Shown: in pieces, positions 26,419 to 33,765 of the stretch
Position numbering within the stretch: position 1 is the stretch's first letter
How the letters are laid out: each line of letters opens with the position of its first letter
Source of the DNA: Sulfuricurvum sp.
GTDB taxonomy: Bacteria; Campylobacterota; Campylobacteria; Campylobacterales; Sulfurimonadaceae
DNA length: 64,000 bases
Direction: 5' to 3'
Assembly (NCBI GenBank): GCA_020721585.1
Contig: DYMK01000002.1
Span: forward strand, 62,001 to 126,000
Notes under the pieces: model-generated
What the model was told of the DNA's origin: nothing
Database searches by the model: none
The model's input: the letters and a program-made list of their open reading frames with translations, nothing else
Made by a program: the position numbers and the translations under genes

Positions 26419-28902
26419 ATGGGCAACACGATTACTATTGAGGGAGACAACAAAGATGCTATTGTCATAGGGGATAATAATAAGGTAATCACCCAAAAGG
26501 CTCCCCACACCATCCCCAAAAATTTAGCCTCCACCCTCACCCCCACCCTTGCGCATTTCGTGGGGAGGGAATCGGAGCTAGAAGAGATTGAACAACGGCT
26601 TAAGGAGGATTCCATGCTTTTGTTGCTCAATGGTATCGGGGGGATCGGGAAAAGTACCCTCGCGTCGTACTATTTTCACCACCACAAAGAGCGTTTTGAC
26701 CATTATGGCTACGTGCAGGTCGATGAGGCGATTGAGCTGAATTTTAAAAAAGCGTTTGCGACATCGTTGGATTTGAAAAACGAGACCCTTGAGGAGTCTT
26801 TTGAGGAGGCGATCGGTAAGCTCTCCAATCTCAGCGGGAAAAAACTGCTGGTCATTGATGATCTCAAAGTCGCCTCCGACTCCCCCTCACTGCGTGCGAT
26901 TTTGGGATTGGCACACTGTGGGTTTACCCTCTTGTTTACCTCACGCACGACGTTTCCCAATCTACCCCATCGCTTCGTAGAGCATCTCCCCCTTCCCAAC
27001 GCCAAAGAGCTTTTTGGCAAACACTATCCCAAAGCCGTGGATGAGGAAAAACTCGAACAGCTCTTGCGCATCATCGACTCCCATACCCTCCTTATCGAAC
27101 TGATCGCCAAGATTATGGTCGAAGAGGGATACACCTTGGATCACATCCTCACGCAACTCTCCCAAGGGGCGATGGTCACGATCGAATATACCGACGATGA
27201 GGGGCGTTTGGCGATGATCAATGATCGTCTCAATCGCCTCTTTAATCTCCAAAATCTCTCAGAGACGTACCTTCTCTTGCTCAAAAAGTTCGTTATCCTC
27301 CCCTCTGCTGATCTTCCCTTTGGGGAACTTTCCGAGATATTGGGGGAGACGGCACAGGGGAGACTGACGTTTTTGGTCAAACGGGGGTGGCTCATCGGGG
27401 GAGAAGAGAGCTATAAACTTCATCCCATTCTCCATGCCTATCTCATTGCCAATACTCCCCCCACGAGGGAGGAGATTTCCCCCCAGTTTGACTTTTTTAT
27501 GAACGCTATTCGTAACAGTACTCCTTCCGATGAGCTGAGTAAAAAGAATCATGATTTGCCTTATTTTGAGGCGATGGCGCGGTTTTGGGTAAAAAATGGG
27601 TCGATGGAGAAGAAAATAGGCTATTTTTTAGCTCAATTGGGATTTCTTTATCATTCCATCGGAGCGTACGGTCACGCCCTAGAGTATCTCGAACGCTCGC
27701 TTGCCATCTGCCAAGCCATCGGGGATAAAAGCGGTGAGGGGACGACGCTCAATAATATTGGTCAAATCTACAAAGCACGAGGCGATCTGACCACCGCCTT
27801 AACGTACCTGCAACAATCGCTTACTATCCGCCAAGCCATCGGGGATAAAAAGGGTGAGGGGATGACGCTCAATAATATTGCTGCAATCTACCACGCACGG
27901 GGTGATCTGACCACCGCCTTAAGGTACCTGCAACAATCCCTTGCCATCTACCAAGCCATCGGGAATCAACGCGGTGAGGGATCGACGCTCAATAATATTG
28001 GTCAAATCTACCAAGCACGAGGCGATCTGACCACCGCCTTAACGTACCTGCAACAATCCCTTGCCATCTACCACGCCATCGGGGATAAAAGTGGTGAGGG
28101 ATCGACGCTTAATAATATCTCTCAAATCTACGACGCACGAGGCGATCTGACCACCGCCTTAACGTACCTGCAACAATCCCTTGCCATCTACCACGCCATC
28201 GGGGATAAAAGTGGTGAGGGATCGACGCTTAATAATATCTCTCAAATCTACGACGCACGAGGCGATCTGACCACCGCCTTAACGTACCTGCAACAATCCC
28301 TTGCCATCTACCACGCCATCGGGGATAAAAGTGGTGAGGGATCGACGCTTAATAATATCTCTCAAATCTACGACGCACGAGGCGATCTGACCACCGCCTT
28401 AACGTACCTGCAACAATCCCTTGCCATCTACCACGCCATCGGGGATAAAAGTGGTGAGGGGACGACGCTCAATAATATTGCTGCAATCTACCACGCACGA
28501 GGCGATCTGACCACCGCCTTAACCTACCTGCAACACTCCCTTGCTATTCTCCAAGCCATCGGGAATCAACGCGGTGAGGGATCGTCGCTCAATAATATTG
28601 CTGCAATCTACCAAGCACGAGGCGATCTGACCACCGCCTTAACCTACCTGCAACACTCCCTTGCTATCCGCCAAGCCATCGGAGATAAATCGGGGATGTG
28701 TGCCACCCTTTTTAATATTGGGCATATCCATTGGAAAAATGACGACCACGACCAAGCAATCCAAAACTGGGTAGAGGCGTATCGTATCGCCAAAAAAATA
28801 GAGTATGCAGAATTACTTAATGCTCTTGAAGGATTGGCGAAAGATTTAGGGCATGAAGAGGGGTTGGGATATTGGGAGCGTCTTAGTCGTGAGAGACCCT
28901 GA
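26419..28902 (+). CDS. STAND-type NTPase with a C-terminal tandem TPR array
   Basis: An 827-residue protein. The N-terminus (NTITIEGDNKDAIVIGDNNKV) is a short beta-rich lead often seen in front of STAND ATPases. The NTPase domain (~45-330) has Walker A NGIGGIGKSTLA near 70, Walker B KLLVIDDL near 143 and sensor-like TSRTTF. Residues ~415-775 are nine TPR units of exactly 40 residues with consensus LTTALTYLQQSLAIYQAIGD. At DNA level these are 120-base repeats, some identical. No dedicated effector domain is visible. STAND proteins sense invaders or stress; this one may work with the divergent nuclease. The ATG at 26419 is preferred over GTG 26407. The stop codon lies in a palindromic repeat. 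Confidence 0.85.
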   Translation: MGNTITIEGDNKDAIVIGDNNKVITQKAPHTIPKNLASTLTPTLAHFVGRESELEEIEQRLKEDSMLLLLNGIGGIGKSTLASYYFHHHKERFDHYGYVQVDEAIELNFKKAFATSLDLKNETLEESFEEAIGKLSNLSGKKLLVIDDLKVASDSPSLRAILGLAHCGFTLLFTSRTTFPNLPHRFVEHLPLPNAKELFGKHYPKAVDEEKLEQLLRIIDSHTLLIELIAKIMVEEGYTLDHILTQLSQGAMVTIEYTDDEGRLAMINDRLNRLFNLQNLSETYLLLLKKFVILPSADLPFGELSEILGETAQGRLTFLVKRGWLIGGEESYKLHPILHAYLIANTPPTREEISPQFDFFMNAIRNSTPSDELSKKNHDLPYFEAMARFWVKNGSMEKKIGYFLAQLGFLYHSIGAYGHALEYLERSLAICQAIGDKSGEGTTLNNIGQIYKARGDLTTALTYLQQSLTIRQAIGDKKGEGMTLNNIAAIYHARGDLTTALRYLQQSLAIYQAIGNQRGEGSTLNNIGQIYQARGDLTTALTYLQQSLAIYHAIGDKSGEGSTLNNISQIYDARGDLTTALTYLQQSLAIYHAIGDKSGEGSTLNNISQIYDARGDLTTALTYLQQSLAIYHAIGDKSGEGSTLNNISQIYDARGDLTTALTYLQQSLAIYHAIGDKSGEGTTLNNIAAIYHARGDLTTALTYLQHSLAILQAIGNQRGEGSSLNNIAAIYQARGDLTTALTYLQHSLAIRQAIGDKSGMCATLFNIGHIHWKNDDHDQAIQNWVEAYRIAKKIEYAELLNALEGLAKDLGHEEGLGYWERLSRERP
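27661..28740 (+). repeat. tandem 120-base repeats coding for TPR units
   Basis: Nine 120-base units in frame, the first (27661-27780) divergent. From 28021 to 28460 the sequence is identical to itself at a shift of 120 bases, so the units starting 28081, 28201 and 28321 are perfect copies. The other units differ mainly at a few positions per unit (for example GGTCAAATC versus GCTGCAATC). Such sameness indicates recent amplification or gene conversion, and copy number is likely to vary between strains. Confidence 0.95.
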
Positions 28903-28916
28903 ATCAAGTTCAGGGT
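28896..28916. repeat. palindrome ACCCTGAA-N5-TTCAGGGT overlapping the STAND stop codon
   Basis: Perfect eight-base arms, loop TCAAG, followed by GACA. The TGA stop of the STAND gene (28900-28902) is inside the left arm, so the repeat supplies the last codons (R-P-stop). Confidence 0.85.
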
Positions 28917-28929
28917 GACATACACTGTC

Positions 28930-28950
28930 ATTGCGGACTCGATCCGCAAT
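28930..28950. repeat. palindrome ATTGCGGA-N5-TCCGCAAT
   Basis: Perfect eight-base arms with loop CTCGA, preceded by TGTC so that the left border again reads GTCA. It has the same 8-5-8 layout as the ACCCTGAA palindrome but a different sequence. Confidence 0.8.
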
Positions 28951-28972
28951 CTAAGACCCTGAGTCTAGCTGG

Positions 28973-28992
28973 ATTCCCGCTCTCTAGGGAAT
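28973..28992. repeat. dRS3-like palindrome ATTCCC-N8-GGGAAT
   Basis: ATTCCC, GCTCTCTA, GGGAAT inside CTAGCTGGATTCCC...GGGAATGACA. Here the inner arm bases no longer pair, while the outer six-base arms are intact. It lies 20 bases before the next gene. Confidence 0.8.
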
Positions 28993-29012
28993 GACATAGT
29001 AAAGGATTTTTT

Positions 29013-29309
29013 ATGAAATACATCGCGCTTATCGCATTTCATTTTGGGAATGTGTTGTTTTTTATTTTTTCGGCATTGGTGGGAATCTTTTTTCTCTTAG
29101 CCATCTCCAGTGATCCCCTTGTGTCCCTTTTTTTCCTCATTATGATCCCCATTTGGATAGGGTATACCAAAATCCTCACCCAAATCAAAACCGCACCCCA
29201 CGACAATGCGCGTATCCGTTATCAGTTTCAAGCAGCATTGGTCGCATGGGGAAGCATCTTTTTGGTTTTTGGTGGATGTATCTATCTCATTGATTTTAGC
29301 GCGCGCTAA
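29013..29309 (+). CDS. small membrane protein, unknown function
   Basis: A 98-residue protein with about three hydrophobic helices (~8-31, 36-52 and 72-93). AAAGGA precedes the ATG. The stop shares a base with the start of the Lgt-like gene (TAATG), so it is the first gene of a tightly coupled five-gene operon. No family recognised. Confidence 0.65.
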   Translation: MKYIALIAFHFGNVLFFIFSALVGIFFLLAISSDPLVSLFFLIMIPIWIGYTKILTQIKTAPHDNARIRYQFQAALVAWGSIFLVFGGCIYLIDFSAR

Positions 29310-29992
29310 TGACCATCCATCTCCTCTTTGATCTGCTCTCCTACAGCGTCGCGTTTCTCATCTCGTGGAAATGGATACGCCCATCTTCCCCCACCATCGC
29401 CGATGAGACCGTTGCTTATGGGTATTACACCGTTTTACTGATCGGATTTTTTATCGGAGCCTTTGGGTTAGGAACGCTCAATGCCTACTACTCGACCCAT
29501 ACGATGGTGATCGGAAAATCGGTTTTGGGGGCGTTGTTTGGGGGGATTGTTGCCACGGAAGTGTTTAAATACTTCATGGGGATTCGTGGCTCCACGGGGG
29601 CGTATTTTGTCCCCTCACTCTCCATTGGGATCGCCATTGGTCGCATTGGGTGCTACATGGCAGGATTAGACGATTACACCTACGGCATTGCGACCACGTC
29701 GATCTTCGGGCATGATTTTGGGGATGGGGTGTTACGTCATCCGGTTCAACTTTATGAAAGTGGGGCGATGGGACTCTTTTTTCTCTACAGCGTGAGCGCG
29801 TATTATCACAATCAAGACCAGTTTGAAGCGACCATTTTTTACCAATTCGTCGGATACTACGCCCTACAACGATTTATATGGGAATTTTTAAAACCCTATG
29901 CTACCATTGGGTGGGGATTTACCCTTTTCCAGTGGCTTTGTGTGCTATTGATGCTTTATGCCCTTATTTTTTGTGTTAGGAAACGACGATGA
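29309..29992 (+). CDS. prolipoprotein diacylglyceryl transferase-like membrane protein (atypical signature)
   Basis: A 227-residue polytopic membrane protein with about seven helices, resembling Lgt, which transfers diacylglycerol from phosphatidylglycerol to the lipobox Cys. Similar parts are GIAIGRIGCYMAGLDDYTYG near residue 110 and RHPVQLYES near 145 (Lgt: HPxQLYE). The classical GRxGNFxNxE signature is changed: Cys-Tyr replaces Asn-Phe and the Asn/Glu are absent. It overlaps a lipoprotein gene by ATGA, two lipoproteins in all following. It may be a specialised Lgt paralogue or may act on another lipid or substrate. Confidence 0.75.
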   Translation: MTIHLLFDLLSYSVAFLISWKWIRPSSPTIADETVAYGYYTVLLIGFFIGAFGLGTLNAYYSTHTMVIGKSVLGALFGGIVATEVFKYFMGIRGSTGAYFVPSLSIGIAIGRIGCYMAGLDDYTYGIATTSIFGHDFGDGVLRHPVQLYESGAMGLFFLYSVSAYYHNQDQFEATIFYQFVGYYALQRFIWEFLKPYATIGWGFTLFQWLCVLLMLYALIFCVRKRR

Positions 29993-30666
29993 GACAGTTT
30001 GTAATGATGATAATCGTGGCGTTACTCTTAAGCGGATGTATGACCGCCATGTTATGGGAAGACTCCCCTAACAGTGGGATCCAAACGACCACGTATAGCG
30101 ATACGATTGAATCGTTTATGGTCACCCAGGATGGGAGTAAAATGGTTTTTGCGAGTCAAAAGTACCATTATATTCTTGAGAGTGACCCTGCTTTGGTTTT
30201 TTTGTTGTCCCATAAAGATGAATTGGCGGTGCGCTACGCGTTCCCGCAAGGCAGTTACGGTGTTTACAATGGTGCGGTGAATGCGATGTTTCATGCCACG
30301 TTAAATCTGGTCGATATTGATCCGCAACTGATCCACCTTTGCAATGAACGCCATTATGGGAATTTTCAGGGGAGTCAACTGCTCTTTTCGTTTAATCTGC
30401 ATGGGACACGTTACCAAAGTGATCCCAAGATCAACGCGCAAATGACCCACCTACACACCCCTATCACCCTTGAGTTTAGGGAATCAACCAGCCCCAGTGA
30501 AGCCCAAAAAAACGTCAAAACCCTCACCAAAGTCGCCCTCACCCCCCTTACCTTGGCAGCGGATGGGGCGATTATTATTTTGGGGGTGATTTTGGAAAGT
30601 GGCTTATGGATTGAGCCTCATTACCACTCCCATGGCAGAAGAAATTATGGACGACGACATCACTAA
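29989..30666 (+). CDS. lipoprotein, first of a tandem paralogous pair
   Basis: The 225-residue product starts MRQFVMMIIVALLLSGCMTAMLW: a lipoprotein signal with lipobox LLSGC. The body shares long stretches with the next gene: ESFMVTQDGSKMVFAS, YHYILESDPALVFLLSHKDEL, SFNLHGTRYQSDPKIN and a hydrophobic C-terminal segment (LTLAADGAIIILGVIL). The tail is His/Arg-rich (HSHGRRNYGRRHH), possibly metal- or acid-lipid-binding. Function unknown. Confidence 0.75.
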   Translation: MRQFVMMIIVALLLSGCMTAMLWEDSPNSGIQTTTYSDTIESFMVTQDGSKMVFASQKYHYILESDPALVFLLSHKDELAVRYAFPQGSYGVYNGAVNAMFHATLNLVDIDPQLIHLCNERHYGNFQGSQLLFSFNLHGTRYQSDPKINAQMTHLHTPITLEFRESTSPSEAQKNVKTLTKVALTPLTLAADGAIIILGVILESGLWIEPHYHSHGRRNYGRRHH

Positions 30667-30681
30667 AAAAAGGAATCAACG

Positions 30682-31332
30682 ATGAAAAAAATGTTTTGGG
30701 CAGTGTTAACCCTTGTGGTTGTGAGTTTTATGTTTATGGGGTGTTTTACCACCATGTTATGGGATAAAAAGGGTGCTTCGACCACCACAACCCGCTATCA
30801 CGAGACGATTAACGCCTTTATGATGAGTCAGGATGGTAAGACGATCCTTTTTGGCAGTGACCGTTACCATTATTTGTTTCAAAGTGATCCGACGTTGGCG
30901 TTTTTATTGACCCACAAAGATGAATTGCCCGTGGTTTATCAATTTGACAAAGGGTCGTATTGGGTCAATCCAAACAACGCAACGCAAGCAATGTTTACCG
31001 CCGATGTGGATCTAAACCGTTGCGAACCCCTTTTGGTCACGACGATGAGTGATAACCATTTTGGAACCCTAAATGCCAAGACCAACAGCCTCCATTTTTC
31101 GTTTCGTCTTCAGGGTGAGCGTTATCTCAGTGACCCAAAAATCAATGATAAGCTCACCCTCCTACGTACCCCCATTGGGTTGACTGTGACAGAATATCAT
31201 GAAACGTCCCATGCAGGAGAAACGGTTGGAAAAATCCTCCTTACCCCCCTTGCCATCGCTGCGGATGGGGTGACCATTGTTATTGGTGCGGTGATATTAC
31301 TCCCCGTTCTGATTCTTTCTGGGGGGCGTTGA
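30682..31332 (+). CDS. lipoprotein, second of a tandem paralogous pair
   Basis: A 216-residue paralogue of the preceding gene, with signal MKKMFWAVLTLVVVSFMFMGC (lipobox FMGC), then TTMLWDKK, YHETINAFMMSQDGKTILFGS, YHYLFQSDPTLAFLLTHKDEL and RYLSDPKINDK. A C-terminal helix (ADGVTIVIGAVILLPVLIL) ends without the His-rich tail of its sister. Its TGA overlaps the radical SAM start (TGATG). Arose by duplication; family not recognised. Confidence 0.75.
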   Translation: MKKMFWAVLTLVVVSFMFMGCFTTMLWDKKGASTTTTRYHETINAFMMSQDGKTILFGSDRYHYLFQSDPTLAFLLTHKDELPVVYQFDKGSYWVNPNNATQAMFTADVDLNRCEPLLVTTMSDNHFGTLNAKTNSLHFSFRLQGERYLSDPKINDKLTLLRTPIGLTVTEYHETSHAGETVGKILLTPLAIAADGVTIVIGAVILLPVLILSGGR

Positions 31333-32723
31333 TGGCACATTACTCCCAAAAATACGACCTCTATTTAGGCTCCACCCAAAGTTTTTGTCACCTCTGTGGC
31401 ACCCTTACTAAACTCATCGATACCCATATCGTGACCAAAGACAATGCGGTATTTTTGCGCAAATTTTGCCCCAAATGCGGGGAATCGATGGTCAAAATCT
31501 CCAGTGACTATGAGTATTTTAAAACCTGTGAGAGCTATCTTAAAGCCCCCGATTTACCCGAAATGGCGAACACTCAGGTGTTACGCGGGTGTCCTTTTGA
31601 CTGTGGGGTGTGTCCTCAGCACCAAAATCATCCCTGTCTTGCCCTCTTTAACATCACCGATGAGTGCAATATGAAGTGCAATATCTGCTATTTCTCCTCC
31701 TATCCCGGAGCGGGGAATCATCGAAGCATGGAAGCGATTCAGCAGATGCTCTCTACACTCCTCAAAGTCGAAAGCACGCCCGATCTCATCCAAGTGACGG
31801 GGGGGGAACCAACCACCCATCCCCAAATTATGGAGATTTTGCGCTATCTCAAAAAATCGCCCGTCCGTCATTTGATGCTCAATACCAACGGTATCCGTAT
31901 TGCCCAAGAAGAGGCGTTTGTCAAAGAGCTGAAATCGCTTGGGGCAGGGTTTGAAGTCTATTTGCAGTTTGATTCGATGCAAGAAGAAGCACTTCGCGAT
32001 ATTCGCGATAGAGATATGCGTTCTATCCGTCTGAAAGCATTGGAGTTGCTTGAAAAGTACAGCATTTCCACCACACTGGTGTGCGTTATCAAAAAAGGGG
32101 TCAATGACCATGAGATTCCCGACCTTATCGATTTTTCTCGACGCTACACCTGTGTCCGTGGGGTGGTTTTTCAGCCCGTCCAAGAGGCAGGACGAATTGA
32201 GGCGGTGGAGGGTTTTCGCATTACCCTCTCGGAAATACGCTCCCGTATTATCGATGATCCACGCAATCCGTTCACCGGCGAAGACATGATCCCCCTCCCC
32301 TGCGATCCGCACAAAATCGGAGTGGGCTATGCGGCAAAAACGATGCGCGATGGTTACGCCGATTTGTTCCCCGTCACGGGAAAAATCCCCAAAGAGATGA
32401 TCACCACCCATACGGGGACGGTGGCGTTTGAGCAAGATCGTGCGTTTGTCAAAACCATCATCGATACAGTGAGTTTGGATACGGCGATGGGGGAAGCGAT
32501 TCTCAAAGATAAAATTAAACAAAAACTTTTTTGTTGCTGGCCCGATTTTTTAGCTCCTGCGGATATGGGGTATGAAAACGTCTATCGGATTGTTATTATG
32601 GAATTTTCAGACCTTTATAACTTTGATTCGACTAACATTAAGCGTGAGTGTAATTTTATGATCGAACCGGATCGGGCGATTCCGTTTTCGACCTACAATA
32701 TGGGGATTAAATTTTCACACTAA
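31332..32723 (+). CDS. radical SAM protein of the MJ0619/tetraether-synthase (Tes)-like group
   Basis: The 463-residue enzyme has an N-terminal Cys-rich zone (CHLCGTL near 15, CPKCGES near 45), RGCPFDCGVCPQHQNHPC near 90, the radical SAM motif CNMKCNIC near 112, GGEPTTHP (SAM), LNTNGIRIA, YLQFDS and a C-terminal CNFMIEPDRAIPFSTYN. This order matches COG1964 radical SAM proteins such as archaeal MJ0619 and Tes, which carry extra FeS clusters; members join lipid tails or act on pterins. The GGGGGG before the ATG favours 31332. Being in an operon with an Lgt-like enzyme and two lipoproteins, a lipid or lipoprotein modification is inferred. Confidence 0.8.
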   Translation: MAHYSQKYDLYLGSTQSFCHLCGTLTKLIDTHIVTKDNAVFLRKFCPKCGESMVKISSDYEYFKTCESYLKAPDLPEMANTQVLRGCPFDCGVCPQHQNHPCLALFNITDECNMKCNICYFSSYPGAGNHRSMEAIQQMLSTLLKVESTPDLIQVTGGEPTTHPQIMEILRYLKKSPVRHLMLNTNGIRIAQEEAFVKELKSLGAGFEVYLQFDSMQEEALRDIRDRDMRSIRLKALELLEKYSISTTLVCVIKKGVNDHEIPDLIDFSRRYTCVRGVVFQPVQEAGRIEAVEGFRITLSEIRSRIIDDPRNPFTGEDMIPLPCDPHKIGVGYAAKTMRDGYADLFPVTGKIPKEMITTHTGTVAFEQDRAFVKTIIDTVSLDTAMGEAILKDKIKQKLFCCWPDFLAPADMGYENVYRIVIMEFSDLYNFDSTNIKRECNFMIEPDRAIPFSTYNMGIKFSH

Positions 32724-32736
32724 CAACCACTTCGTC

Positions 32737-32756
32737 ATTCCCGCAACGGCGGGAAT
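32737..32756. repeat. dRS3-like palindrome ATTCCC-N8-GGGAAT
   Basis: GTCATTCCCGC AACG GCGGGAATCCAGCT: same element as at 20798 but in the opposite orientation. It lies 13 bases after the radical SAM stop and could terminate that operon. Confidence 0.85.
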
Positions 32757-32808
32757 CCAGCTCTCTTTTAAAGGGAAAAAATTTACTACACCAACAGGAG
32801 AGTATTTA

Positions 32809-33765
32809 ATGCACGCAAAAGGTTCTATGGCACGCGAAGAGATTTCAGAAGCAACGGATATTGAGACTATTGTTCACGATGATCGACATAAAACCAAAGA
32901 AGAGAACACTAAAGAGCGACGTAAACACAACACCAAAAAAAAAGAGGAACGCCTCCCTATTTGGGTTAAATCCAGTGTCATTTCCTACGAAGATGAGCTA
33001 AAAACGCTCCAAATTGAGTTGCTTAAATTGCAAAATCATATCAAGGACAAAGGGCTTAAAGTCTTGATGATCTTTGAAGGGCGCGATGCAGCGGGTAAGG
33101 GGGGGACGATCAAACGGATCACTGAACACCTAAACCCTCGGGGTGCGCGGGTGGTGGCATTGGATAAACCCTCCGACATCGAAAAAACCCAATGGTATTT
33201 TCAACGCTACGTAGCGCATCTCCCCAGTGCGGGTGAAATGGTCTTTTTCGACCGTAGTTGGTACAATCGGGCGGGGGTTGAACCCGTCATGGGATTTTGT
33301 ACCGAAGAGGAACACAAAGAGTTCTTGCATGAAGTGGGGGAATTTGAGCGGATGTTGGTCAATTCGGGGATTATTTTGTTTAAATTTTATTTTTCGGTCT
33401 CCAAAAATGAGCAAGCCAAACGGTTCAAACAGCGCAAAACCGATCCTCTCAAACAGTTTAAACTCTCCCCCGTCGATGAAAAATCGCAAAATTTATGGGA
33501 TAAATACACCATTGCCAAATATTCGATGTTGTTAGCTTCCCACACCGACCATGCACCGTGGATGATTATCCGTTCGGACAACAAGAAAAAAGCGCGTCTG
33601 AACTGTTTTCGCTACATCCTCTCCCATACTCAATACCCCCATAAAATTGGGGCGGAACATCTCAAACTCTCCTCTAAAATATTGCTTGGGGGAGATGAAG
33701 AGCTTCAATTGATGGAATCGAGTATGTCACTTAAACGCAATGATGAGTTTAACGAAAAAGGATGA
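32809..33765 (+). CDS. ppk2: polyphosphate kinase 2 family protein
   Basis: A 318-residue protein: a charged, lysine-rich N-terminal tail (~1-50) then a P-loop kinase fold with Walker A FEGRDAAGKGGTIKR near 90, lid/Walker B FFDRSWYNRAGVEPVMGF near 160 and KQRKTDPLKQFKLSP near 222. PPK2 enzymes use polyphosphate to phosphorylate nucleotides (or the reverse). Length and single domain indicate a class I enzyme. Start is supported by AGGAG. It overlaps the SulP gene by ATGA. Confidence 0.92.
   Translation: MHAKGSMAREEISEATDIETIVHDDRHKTKEENTKERRKHNTKKKEERLPIWVKSSVISYEDELKTLQIELLKLQNHIKDKGLKVLMIFEGRDAAGKGGTIKRITEHLNPRGARVVALDKPSDIEKTQWYFQRYVAHLPSAGEMVFFDRSWYNRAGVEPVMGFCTEEEHKEFLHEVGEFERMLVNSGIILFKFYFSVSKNEQAKRFKQRKTDPLKQFKLSPVDEKSQNLWDKYTIAKYSMLLASHTDHAPWMIIRSDNKKKARLNCFRYILSHTQYPHKIGAEHLKLSSKILLGGDEELQLMESSMSLKRNDEFNEKG

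Noticed and set aside
27661-28740. Evenly spaced repeats considered as a CRISPR array
   Set aside because: The 120-base units are contiguous, lack spacers and are in frame as TPR codons inside one long gene; no cas genes are near.
31581-32522. A 313-codon minus-strand open frame opposite the radical SAM gene
   Set aside because: It is antisense to a gene with clear radical SAM motifs, has no ribosome site or recognisable domain, and its composition is that of a reverse-complement shadow.
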